From NCBI GenBank assembly GCA_012517645.1, contig JAAYUR010000096.1, forward strand, positions 1-5,886: a stretch of DNA of 5,886 nucleotides, given 5' to 3'. Source of the DNA: Treponema sp. (GTDB taxonomy: Bacteria; Spirochaetota; Spirochaetia; Treponematales; UBA12059). How positions within the stretch are numbered: the stretch's first letter is position 1; the number at the start of each line of letters is the position of its first letter. The notes below the pieces were generated by a model. That model had not been told where the DNA came from. It made no database searches and saw only the letters and a program-made list of their open reading frames with translations. This document shows, in pieces, positions 1-5,840 of the stretch. Position numbers and translations under genes: made by a program.

Positions 1-1
1 C

Positions 2-727
2 CGGGACGGGGGGCAGCTCCTGCGCCACGGCGCCTACCTTTACATGGTCGGCGGATGCGAGAATTTCCTGGCGGGGACCCGCGTGCCCATGCCCACAGCG
101 GAACGGTTCGACGGCTCCTCCTGGAGTAACGTGGGAAATATCACGGAACGGTTTCAGCTGGAGGCAGTTTCCTCGGGAACGTACATCTTCACTCTCGGCG
201 GCGTCGCATTCGGTGGGACGGATCCGGCGGTAAACACCGCGGAGATGTACACGGCACAGACCGGCACCCAGGCCTGGGACGGAAAGGCCGGATTGCCCTT
301 GGACCTTTCCTATTCTTCCGCAGCCCATGTACAGGGCCATATCTTTGCCTTCGGGGGCTACGACGACGCGGACGACAAGCAGGATTCGATCTTAGACTAT
401 TCGATCTCCGCAAATAGCTGGACCGTCTGCTCCACATCCCTGCCCCGCCCCGTCGTGGGCACCTCCGCGGTCCCCTGGTACGACTCCTCCGCGGATAGGA
501 CGTACATCCTCGTGTTCGGCAACCACGTCGCGGAAGGCGATCCCGCCCTAGACCCCCAGAAGGGAGAACCTTTGTTCTTCGATCCCCAGACCGCCGCCGT
601 CCGGGTCGGGACGTCCTTGGACGACGGGGATGCGCGCAATTCCTCAGCCGTGAACCTTGACGGCAGGGTTCTCCTGGTCTGCCGGAACGGAGACGTTTGG
701 GAATACTATCCCGCCCTGGACTACTAA
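2..727 (+). CDS. Kelch-repeat beta-propeller protein, C-terminal part (5' end outside window)
   Basis: The frame is open from the left edge to a TAA at 725-727. The first in-frame ATG (position 44) lies inside a kelch strand (HGAYLYMVGG), so it is not the true start and the gene begins upstream. Kelch-type blades are visible as a hydrophobic strand ending in GG or a variant, followed some 20-30 residues later by an aromatic. Counting from that Met, the strands are LYMVGG (to residue 4), YIFTLGG (47-53), IFAFGGYDD (100-108), the degenerate YILVFGN (154-160), and a last strand VLLVCRNGDVWEYY (209-222) that probably closes the propeller. W27, W78 and W126 are the conserved Trp after each blade. 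Kelch propellers are usually binding platforms, sometimes secreted or surface-exposed. The missing N-terminus hides any signal peptide or extra domain, so partner and location are unknown. It converges on the downstream c-di-GMP gene. Confidence 0.8.
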   Translation, partial: RDGGQLLRHGAYLYMVGGCENFLAGTRVPMPTAERFDGSSWSNVGNITERFQLEAVSSGTYIFTLGGVAFGGTDPAVNTAEMYTAQTGTQAWDGKAGLPLDLSYSSAAHVQGHIFAFGGYDDADDKQDSILDYSISANSWTVCSTSLPRPVVGTSAVPWYDSSADRTYILVFGNHVAEGDPALDPQKGEPLFFDPQTAAVRVGTSLDDGDARNSSAVNLDGRVLLVCRNGDVWEYYPALDY

Positions 728-748
728 AGCCCGAAACGCCGGAAACCG

Positions 749-779
749 GACGGATTCGCTGCGGACATAGGAATCCGTC
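749..779. terminator. Hairpin between convergent genes, possible bidirectional terminator
   Basis: A perfect 9-bp inverted repeat, GACGGATTC (749-757) and GAATCCGTC (771-779), is separated by 13 nt. It sits 21 nt after the kelch stop and about 57 nt beyond the stop of the opposing gene. No T-run follows on either strand, so it is not a textbook intrinsic terminator. It could stall polymerase, protect 3' ends or act with Rho. The rest of the gap (728-836) shows only an 8-bp direct repeat, ATCCGTCT, at 773 and 795. Confidence 0.4.
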
Positions 780-836
780 TATGCCTTCCCCACATCCGTC
801 TCTCCTACCCCGGCACTGCACCGCCGGAAATACGGC

Positions 837-3119
837 CTAACCAGAAGGGGTCGGCTGAAGCGTACTCTTGCCCCGAGCCTGCCGCTCGATGAGCGCGGCA
901 ACCTTCCCCAGCGTGGAAGGCCGTAGGATGTAGTACCCCTGCATGGCCCCGCACTTCCTTCGGGCGAAGTATTGCCACTCCTCGCGGGTCTCGATCCCCT
1001 CCGCTATGGTGTCCAGCTGGAGATTCCGAGCCAGGTTGAGAATGGCGTTCACGATCTTCTGGTTCTGGGGCTCCGCTAGTTGGGTCACGAAGGAGATGTC
1101 GATCTTGAGGGCGTCCACGGGCAGGCGGGACAGGTAGGCCAGGGAGGAATACCCCGTGCCGAAGTCGTCGATCATGAACCGGATTCCCGGCAGAAGCCTC
1201 TTGATCTCCTTGATCCGCTCGATGGCGTCCTGGGTGTTCTTCATGACCGCGGTCTCGGTGACTTCGATGCACAGGGATCCGGGCGGCAGTCCGGACCTTC
1301 GGACGATGTCCGCGAGGGTCGGCACCAGGTTCGCCTGGTCGAAGTGGCGGCCCGAAAGGTTTACGGACACGAAGACGTCCGAATAGCCCCGGGCATGGAG
1401 TTTCCGGGTGTCGTAGCACGCCTTGCGAAGGGCCCACTCCCCCAGGGCGATGACGGTTCCGTTCGCCTCCGCCAGGGGGATAAACTCCGAGGGGGGGACC
1501 ATCCGCCCGTCGGTCCTGCGCCACCGGAGCAGGGCTTCCATCCCCCGTACGCGGCCGTCGGGTCCCACGATAGGCTGGTAGGCCAGGCTCAGGCCCCCGG
1601 AGGTCATGGCTGCGGCAAGCTCCTGCTCCGTCTTCCAGTGCTCGGTCGCCTTGGCTGTGATGATCGGGTCGTACAGGGTATACCGGTTTTTCCCGGCTTC
1701 CTTGGAACAGTACATCGCGATATCCGCGTTGCGGGTCGCCTCCTCCAGGGAGCTTCCGTACTCTGGGATCACGGCGACGCCGATGGAAACGCCGACGTTC
1801 ACCTTGCTTCCGGCGTTCTTGCCCTTGGATCGCAGGATGTACGGAATACCCACGGTGGAAAGGATGCGCTCGGCCACGAGGGAGGCGTCCTGGGTCTCCT
1901 TGATCCCCCCAAGAACCACGACGAACTCGTCGCCCCCGAACCGGTAGGCGGAATCCCGGTCCCGGAGACAGACCCGGAGTCTGCGGCCCGTCTCGATCAA
2001 GAGCTCGTCCCCCGCGGAATGCCCCAGGGTATCGTTGACCCGCTTGAACCCGTCCAGGTCCAGGAAGAGGACGGCCCCTCTCCACCCGGGATCGTCCCGG
2101 GCCCGTCCCAGAAGGGACTTTATGTCTTCGTTGAAGAGGTCCCGGTTTCCCAGACCCGTGAGCTTGTCATGATACGCCAGGTGGCGGAGTTTTCGTTCCA
2201 GGGTCTTGCGCTGGGTGATGTCCCGGATCACGCAGGTCAGGGTCCGGCCTTTATAATCCTTGGAGTTCCCGAAGGACATCTCCATGGGCGCCACCCCCCG
2301 GTTCTTCGTCGCCCCCAGGACCTCAAGGGTCCGCTTCAGCCCCAGGGCGAGTCGATCCGCGTCGTCCACGAAGAAATACTTCTTGAACTCCGCCTCGTGC
2401 TGGGAAAAGACCTCGGGCGGGAAAAGAATCCCGAAGGGCTTGCCCACGACCTCCCCGCGCTCGAACCCGAACGTGTTCTTGACCCCCGAGTTGGCGAAGA
2501 TGATCGTAAAATCCTCGTCGAGCCGAAAGATGGCCTCGGTGATGGTTTCCGAGAGGGCGACGTAGTGGTCCTTCGTCTCCTTGAGCTGTTCGAAGAGGGC
2601 GTGATCGAAGGAGAGGTCCCGGATCAGCATGAGGACCGCGGGCTTCCCCCTGCACTGCACCCCGGACAGAAGGCAGTCCAGGGTTAGGATGGTACCGTCC
2701 CTGCGCACGCCGCGGAACGCGAGTATGTCGTCGGAGGACGCGGAATGCCTTTGCCCCTCCCGTCGGCCGAAGTCCGCGAACTTCTGCCGGAAGATATCCT
2801 GATGGCTGGGAGGAAGCAGGGCGAAGACCTCGGAGCCGATCAAGGTCTCCCGCTCGTACCCGAAGGTGCGATAGAAGGATTGGTTCGCGTTCAGGATGGA
2901 TCCGGAAGGGGAGACGATCAACACCGAATCCGAGACCCCGTCCAGCAGGATCTCGAGGCTGTCCGATTCCTCCGCGCCGGACTCGATGCTCAGGGAGTAA
3001 CCCTGAACGATCCGCTCCAACAGCTGGGTAAAGATCGAATCGTCCGGGCGGGCCTCCGAAACGGCGTCCTCCGGTTCCAGGGATTTCAGGATGGACTGTA
3101 CTTCGACGCCCTGTTCCAT
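837..3119 (-). CDS. PAS-PAS-GGDEF-EAL cyclic-di-GMP synthase/phosphodiesterase
   Basis: A 760-residue soluble protein with no membrane segment, so a cytoplasmic sensor. Domain order: a helical N-terminus (1-53); PAS 1 (about 54-170, with GSILNANQSFYRTFGYERE); PAS 2 (about 183-302, ending in the PAC-type VIRDITQRK); a short helical linker; GGDEF (about 308-484); EAL (about 495-745). The cyclase site is intact: GGDEF at 395-399, metal/substrate motif FLDLDGFKRVND at 352-363, and an RxxD inhibitory site (R386, D389) exactly five residues before GGDEF. The phosphodiesterase site is also intact: EAL 528-530, N587, E619, DDFGTGYSS 651-659, K672, E707 and Q727. By family knowledge it may both make and degrade c-di-GMP, with the PAS domains choosing; which activity dominates, and what ligand the PAS domains bind, cannot be read here. 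The start has AAGGA (3131-3135) 11 nt upstream, a slightly long spacing. The stop is TAG. It lies 140 bp downstream of the thiol-redox gene. Confidence 0.95.
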   Translation of the reverse strand: MEQGVEVQSILKSLEPEDAVSEARPDDSIFTQLLERIVQGYSLSIESGAEESDSLEILLDGVSDSVLIVSPSGSILNANQSFYRTFGYERETLIGSEVFALLPPSHQDIFRQKFADFGRREGQRHSASSDDILAFRGVRRDGTILTLDCLLSGVQCRGKPAVLMLIRDLSFDHALFEQLKETKDHYVALSETITEAIFRLDEDFTIIFANSGVKNTFGFERGEVVGKPFGILFPPEVFSQHEAEFKKYFFVDDADRLALGLKRTLEVLGATKNRGVAPMEMSFGNSKDYKGRTLTCVIRDITQRKTLERKLRHLAYHDKLTGLGNRDLFNEDIKSLLGRARDDPGWRGAVLFLDLDGFKRVNDTLGHSAGDELLIETGRRLRVCLRDRDSAYRFGGDEFVVVLGGIKETQDASLVAERILSTVGIPYILRSKGKNAGSKVNVGVSIGVAVIPEYGSSLEEATRNADIAMYCSKEAGKNRYTLYDPIITAKATEHWKTEQELAAAMTSGGLSLAYQPIVGPDGRVRGMEALLRWRRTDGRMVPPSEFIPLAEANGTVIALGEWALRKACYDTRKLHARGYSDVFVSVNLSGRHFDQANLVPTLADIVRRSGLPPGSLCIEVTETAVMKNTQDAIERIKEIKRLLPGIRFMIDDFGTGYSSLAYLSRLPVDALKIDISFVTQLAEPQNQKIVNAILNLARNLQLDTIAEGIETREEWQYFARRKCGAMQGYYILRPSTLGKVAALIERQARGKSTLQPTPSG

Positions 3120-3141
3120 AGGTTTTTCTATCCTTCCACGA

Positions 3142-3156
3142 GATCGGGGGCCGATC
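3142..3156 (-). promoter_or_regulatory. Hairpin just upstream of the Shine-Dalgarno of the GGDEF-EAL gene
   Basis: A perfect 6-bp stem, GATCGG (3142-3147) and CCGATC (3151-3156), has a 3-nt loop. In the minus-strand transcript it ends about 6 nt before the GGAAGGA ribosome site (3131-3137). It could tune translation of the c-di-GMP enzyme or simply shape the 5' leader. In GC-rich DNA a stem this short may be chance. Confidence 0.3.
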
Positions 3157-3188
3157 CATCGCGCCGACCGGTTCGTGGACTCCGGGCC

Positions 3189-3211
3189 GAACGAAGGGGT
3201 TCCCCACGTTC
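3189..3211. promoter_or_regulatory. Imperfect palindrome at the predicted transcription start, operator-like
   Basis: Outer arms GAACG (3189-3193) and CGTTC (3207-3211) flank inner arms GGGG (3196-3199) and CCCC (3202-3205). There is a two-base centre and one unpaired base of asymmetry. It directly abuts the candidate -10 box and covers the expected start site of the GGDEF-EAL transcript, a usual place for a repressor operator. It could equally form a hairpin at the 5' end of the RNA. Confidence 0.35.
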
Positions 3212-3240
3212 AGGCTAGTCCCGGGGATAGGGTCTGTCAA
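3212..3240 (-). promoter_or_regulatory. Candidate sigma-70-type promoter for the GGDEF-EAL gene
   Basis: Read on the minus strand, a perfect TTGACA -35 box (3240-3235) is followed after 17 bp by TAGCCT (3217-3212), which keeps the T1, A2 and T6 positions of the -10 box. A start site near 3205 would leave a leader of about 85 nt. This suggests the c-di-GMP gene can be transcribed separately from the redox gene upstream. The -35 is strong and the -10 weak, which would suit an activated promoter. Confidence 0.45.
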
Positions 3241-3259
3241 GGGAAACCGCCGCATCCGT

Positions 3260-4396
3260 TCAATGGATCCAAACGAGTACCGCGAGACCCGCGAACGTCA
3301 ACGCCAGCAGGGCCTTTGCCAGGGCGACCCGCCGTTCGAAGAAAGCGCGGATTCTCTCCTGCCGCACCCCCAGCAGGATCAGGGCCAGCACTCCCAATAG
3401 GGGCAGTATGAATGCGAGGTTGTACAATAACAGACTTCCGAGGCCGAGCCGGCCGGAAGAAGTCTGGACCATGTAGGAGAGGGTCGGAAAGTACACCTGC
3501 CCAGTGCAAGCCAGCTCCAGGACCGCCACGACGAGCCCGGTCGCGAAGACGCCGACCGGCAGAACCGCGCTCCGCGTCCCTCTGCGGACGGCCTGGTGGA
3601 TACCGCGCCGGAATCCTGCGGGGAGCCCCCACTCCATGTCCGAAGGTTTTCCCCGGCGGAGCAGGACTATATCCCGAAGACTTAGAAGACAGAACGCCGC
3701 GGTAAGGGCCGTCACCACGATCCTCAAGGCCAGTCGGAACCCCGCAATCCGGATCCCCGAACGGAGCAGGTTGAACAGTCCTAGACCCAGAAGAAGGTAC
3801 GCGGAAAATACGCCCGCCGCGAAGAGCAGGCCGATCCCGGCTATCCGGCCGCGGCCGGCTCCGCCCAGGCTCAGGAAGGAGAGAAAGAACAAGAGCGTCG
3901 CGAAGGCGCAGGGATTGATCCCGTCCACCAGGCCCGCCAGGAGGACGGGCAGGACACCCGGGCGCATACCCGGCTCCCCTCGGGCGGTTTCGGTCCGTGC
4001 GATCCGGGGGCGGTAGCTCCCCGTGCGAGCGAAGTATTCCAGCTCGAGGGTTAGGTTCTCCTCGATCGCGGAGTTCCCTTGGTAGGCGTTGTTCCCGATC
4101 ACCAGGACGGGAAAGATCCGGAACTCCTGGCCGAACTCCGCCAGCCTCGCCCGGCACCGTTCGTACCCCGAGGCGGAGAGGATGTCCACCTTTACCAATT
4201 CGACCGTCGCTCCCGCTCGAGATGCGGCGTCGGGAAGCGTCGTCCCCTCGAAGGTGTCGCAGTGGGAGCACCCGATCTCGCCGTAGTATTCGAGGGTCGC
4301 CGGGGCGCCCTGGGCGTACGCGGCCCCGGGGAGGACCAAGGCAGCCAGGAAGAGAAGCGTCGTCCTGAGAAACAGGGGGTTCCGATTAGCCTTCAT
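3260..4396 (-). CDS. Periplasmic thioredoxin-like domain fused to a DsbD/CcdA-type transmembrane electron carrier
   Basis: A 378-residue protein. A Sec signal peptide or N-terminal anchor (basic MKANRNPLFLR, hydrophobic core to about 22, AYA-type cleavage site near 28) leads to a thioredoxin/glutaredoxin-like domain (about 33-125). This has a CSHC active site (C43, C46) and the cis-proline-type loop FPVLVIGN (P96). About six membrane helices follow (roughly 147-175, 185-212, 220-245, 277-304, 317-343, 357-377). The first and fourth each carry one conserved-context cysteine, C163 in GINPCAF and C297 in ELACTGQ, as in the CcdA/DsbD family, where this pair passes electrons from cytoplasmic thioredoxin across the membrane. 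The inferred role is to supply reducing power to periplasmic disulfides through the protein's own thioredoxin domain. No cytochrome c or substrate gene is adjacent. The start is supported by GAAAGG (4407-4402) 5 nt upstream; the stop is TGA. It is divergent from the CBS-ACT gene. Confidence 0.85.
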   Translation of the reverse strand: MKANRNPLFLRTTLLFLAALVLPGAAYAQGAPATLEYYGEIGCSHCDTFEGTTLPDAASRAGATVELVKVDILSASGYERCRARLAEFGQEFRIFPVLVIGNNAYQGNSAIEENLTLELEYFARTGSYRPRIARTETARGEPGMRPGVLPVLLAGLVDGINPCAFATLLFFLSFLSLGGAGRGRIAGIGLLFAAGVFSAYLLLGLGLFNLLRSGIRIAGFRLALRIVVTALTAAFCLLSLRDIVLLRRGKPSDMEWGLPAGFRRGIHQAVRRGTRSAVLPVGVFATGLVVAVLELACTGQVYFPTLSYMVQTSSGRLGLGSLLLYNLAFILPLLGVLALILLGVRQERIRAFFERRVALAKALLALTFAGLAVLVWIH

Positions 4397-4420
4397 ATCG
4401 ACCTTTCAGTATCTTATACT
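4392..4420 (+). promoter_or_regulatory. Candidate promoter of the CBS-ACT gene, overlapping the opposing gene's start codon
   Basis: A -35-like TTCATA (4392-4397, four of six matches to TTGACA) is followed after 17 bp by the -10 box TATACT (4415-4420, five of six). The -35 covers the start codon of the divergent redox gene (4394-4396). Transcription would start near 4427, giving a leader of about 79 nt before the ATG at 4506. Confidence 0.5.
4408..4420. promoter_or_regulatory. 13-bp dyad AGTAT-CTT-ATACT inside the divergent promoter region
   Basis: Perfect 5-bp arms (4408-4412 and 4416-4420) surround a 3-bp centre. The dyad contains the plus-strand TATACT -10 and, on the minus strand, TATAAG (4418-4413, five of six matches), a possible but cramped -10 for the redox gene. 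A protein binding here could control both genes together. Alternatively the symmetry is just two facing -10 elements. Confidence 0.4.
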
Positions 4421-4443
4421 CGATTCAAGCGACAAGAGCAGCC

Positions 4444-4500
4444 GCGGGGGGGTATTCCTCCGGCGACCGCCAGATGTATCCGTTCATCATAATAAGGAGG
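4444..4500 (+). promoter_or_regulatory. Possible anti-Shine-Dalgarno structure in the CBS-ACT leader
   Basis: A run of seven G (4446-4452) is followed after TATT by CCTCC (4457-4461). CCTCC can pair with the G-run (tight hairpin, one G-U) or with GGAGG of the ribosome site (4496-4500). Two mutually exclusive pairings are therefore possible, which might make translation switchable. No known riboswitch class is recognised, and five-base pairings are weak evidence. Confidence 0.2.
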
Positions 4501-4505
4501 CTTCC

Positions 4506-5162
4506 ATGCTCGTCCAGGAACTCATGACCAAGAACCCCCTGACCACATCCCCGGAAACGTCCGTACCCGACGCCCTGGCCTTTATGCGGGAGAAAAAAGT
4601 CCGGCGGCTGCCCGTGCTCGACAAATCCGGCAAACTGGTGGGCATCGTCTCCGACCAGGACCTGCTCTACGCGTCCCCCTCGCCGGCCACCTCCCTGAGC
4701 GTGTTCGAGATCAACTCCCTCATCGCCAAGATCACCGTGGCCCACGTAATGACCAAGAAGGTCATCACTATAGCCGAAGACCTGCCCGTAGAGGAAGCCG
4801 CGCGGATCATGGCGGACAAAAAGATCGGCGGCCTGCCGGTCATGAAGGGGACGAAGCTGACGGGAATCGTGACCGAGACGGATCTCTTCCGCGCCCTGCT
4901 GGAGCTCCTGGGAGGTCGGAGATCCGGGGTTCGGGTCACGGTCCAGATTCCCGGCGCCAAAGGCACCTTCGCCAAGGTGTCCGGGGTCATCTCCGCCGCG
5001 GGGGGAGACATCGTAGGGCTCGGCGTCACCGAGGCAAAAGGCGTTCCCGGCGACTTCTGGCACATGACCCTCAAGGTCCAGGACCTGACCAAGCAAGCCG
5101 TTTCCGCCGCCTTTTCCAAGGCCGGGATCGAGGTTGTGGACATCCGGGAGACGAAAGAGTAG
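4506..5162 (+). CDS. CBS-CBS-ACT domain regulatory protein (AcuB-like architecture)
   Basis: A 218-residue soluble cytoplasmic protein. CBS 1 (about 1-58) starts LVQELMTKNPLTTSPETSV and includes RRLPVLD and GIVSDQDLLYASPS. CBS 2 (about 77-137) has HVMTKKVITIAEDLPVEEAA, GGLPVM and GIVTETDLFRALLEL. An ACT-type domain (about 141-218) has VQIPGAKGTFAKVSGVISAAGGDIVG followed by an alternating strand/helix pattern. CBS pairs (Bateman modules) commonly bind adenine nucleotides, and ACT domains bind amino acids or small metabolites, so this is probably a ligand-responsive regulator. There is no fused enzyme, channel or DNA-binding domain, so its target is unknown. The order, length and ASPS linker resemble Bacillus AcuB, but the acetoin context is missing and the symbol is not transferred. 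A strong AAGGAGG (4494-4500) 5 nt before the ATG fixes the start. It ends with TAG and converges on the STAS gene. Confidence 0.9.
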   Translation: MLVQELMTKNPLTTSPETSVPDALAFMREKKVRRLPVLDKSGKLVGIVSDQDLLYASPSPATSLSVFEINSLIAKITVAHVMTKKVITIAEDLPVEEAARIMADKKIGGLPVMKGTKLTGIVTETDLFRALLELLGGRRSGVRVTVQIPGAKGTFAKVSGVISAAGGDIVGLGVTEAKGVPGDFWHMTLKVQDLTKQAVSAAFSKAGIEVVDIRETKE

Positions 5163-5203
5163 AGACCCGGAACGACGCGCCGGGAATGAAGGGACGGCTA
5201 CAT

Positions 5204-5227
5204 CGATTCCGGCCCTCGCCGGATTCG
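5204..5227. terminator. Hairpin between convergent genes, possible bidirectional terminator
   Basis: CGATTCCGGC (5204-5213) and GCCGGATTCG (5218-5227) form a 10-bp stem with one mismatch and a 4-nt CCTC loop, 41 nt after the CBS-ACT stop and 30 nt beyond the stop of the opposing STAS gene. No T-run follows on either strand. A weaker 5-bp hairpin (CCCGG 5166-5170, CCGGG 5180-5184) lies right after the CBS-ACT stop. As the only strong structure at this junction, it is the best 3'-end candidate for one or both transcripts. Confidence 0.45.
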
Positions 5228-5256
5228 AGGCGAAAGGCACGCGTTCCCGGCGGTTC

Positions 5257-5799
5257 CTAAATCCGGGCCACGACCCCGGATCGGTCTATGGACAGCGGGC
5301 ACTTGCACCCGGGGCAACGGCCGCGTCCCGCTCCGGGTACCCGAAGTGCCTTTCCGCAGACCGGACAGAGCACCCGTAGGGGGAATTCCCCCGCCCCTCC
5401 GCTCCGGAACCCTCGGGCGGCTTCCTCCGGGGATTTCCCGATATTGAAGTAATCCAGGAACCCCAGGATCCGGAAGACCTCCAGGACCTTCGGGCGGACC
5501 CCGTGCAGGTGTATGGTCCCACCTCGGCTTTTCAGGGCCTTCAGGAAGGAGGTGAAGGCACCGATTCCCCGGGAGGAGATATAGTTGACCTCGGAAAGGT
5601 CGAACGAAAGAAAGAGGTATCCCTTGTCGATGACCTTCTCCACCCGCTTGGAGAAGAACCCCACGTTGAATCCGTCCAGGTAGCCGGACATCCGGATGAC
5701 GACTCCCCGCTCGACCCCTTCCATGGGCTCGAGGACCAGATCAAGGGTGTCGTCGGTCTCGGAGTAGAAGCCCGGCACCAGCTCGGCATCCCGGTTCAT
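5257..5799 (-). CDS. STAS-domain anti-sigma-factor antagonist with C-terminal zinc ribbon
   Basis: A 180-residue soluble protein. The STAS domain spans about 18-120: strand VVIRMSGYLDGFNV, strand LFLSFDLSEVNYISS, helix RGIGAFTSFLKALKSRGG, strand TIHLHGV, helix VLEVFRILGFLDYF. In SpoIIAA-type proteins the phosphorylated Ser sits in the SSxG/SSG turn. Here S76 (in SSRG, 75-78) aligns with it, so kinase/phosphatase partner switching is plausible. After a short linker, C145-x2-C148 and C162-x2-C165 with 13 residues between form a zinc-ribbon-like tail (CPVCGKALRVPG...RCPGC), with an extra C167; its fold resembles small MJ0042-type ribbons. The tail's role is unknown. No kinase or sigma factor gene is in the window. 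GGAAGGG (5813-5807) 7 nt upstream supports the start. The overall STAS sequence resembles spirochaete antagonists from memory, not from a search. Confidence 0.88.
   Translation of the reverse strand: MNRDAELVPGFYSETDDTLDLVLEPMEGVERGVVIRMSGYLDGFNVGFFSKRVEKVIDKGYLFLSFDLSEVNYISSRGIGAFTSFLKALKSRGGTIHLHGVRPKVLEVFRILGFLDYFNIGKSPEEAARGFRSGGAGEFPLRVLCPVCGKALRVPGAGRGRCPGCKCPLSIDRSGVVARI
5261..5281. repeat. 7-bp perfect inverted repeat in the last codons of the STAS gene
   Basis: ATCCGGG (5261-5267) and CCCGGAT (5275-5281) are spaced by 7 nt, inside the final codons and just before the TAG. It may be a 3' mRNA stem working with the intergenic hairpin at 5204-5227, or a by-product of GC-rich codons. 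Confidence 0.25.
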
Positions 5800-5817
5800 G
5801 ACGGATCCCTTCCATCG

Positions 5818-5831
5818 GCGCCTCGAGGCGC
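5818..5831. promoter_or_regulatory. Perfect 14-bp palindrome upstream of the STAS gene
   Basis: GCGCCTC followed immediately by GAGGCGC is a perfect, gapless 14-bp palindrome centred on TCGA. It lies 18 bp before the STAS start codon and 4 bp upstream of its ribosome site. As DNA it is a good operator candidate for a dimeric regulator. As RNA it could form a short stem only with a strained loop, so a protein-binding role is more likely if it is functional. Confidence 0.4.
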
Positions 5832-5840
5832 AGGTCCACG

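Noticed and set aside
44..46. The ATG at 44 as the start of the kelch gene
   Set aside because: The frame is open upstream to the window edge, the residues before it complete a kelch strand, and no ribosome site precedes it.
1491..1497. A seven-base homopolymer (C7 in the coding sense) within the EAL domain, a possible slippage or phase-variation site
   Set aside because: Runs of this length are expected in Pro codons of a GC-rich gene (V-P-P-S here). The frame is intact and no repeat array surrounds it.
805..2085. A 426-codon open frame on the minus strand
   Set aside because: It overlaps the GGDEF-EAL gene out of frame and has low-complexity Arg/Gly/Pro composition and no domain.
1080..2687. 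A 535-codon open frame on the plus strand
   Set aside because: It runs antisense across the middle of the GGDEF-EAL gene, whose domain motifs are unmistakable. Its translation is rich in Pro, Gly, Asp and Arg with no recognisable fold, as expected of an open antisense frame in GC-rich DNA.
3237..4271. A 344-codon open frame on the minus strand
   Set aside because: It lies in a shifted frame of the thioredoxin/DsbD-type gene and gives an Arg/Pro/Gly-rich product with no signal peptide or membrane helices; the 3260-4396 frame has both.
4425..5240. A 271-codon minus-strand frame opposite the CBS-ACT gene
   Set aside because: It is an antisense shadow of a gene with clear CBS and ACT motifs and a strong ribosome site; its Gly/Asp/His-rich product shows no family resemblance.
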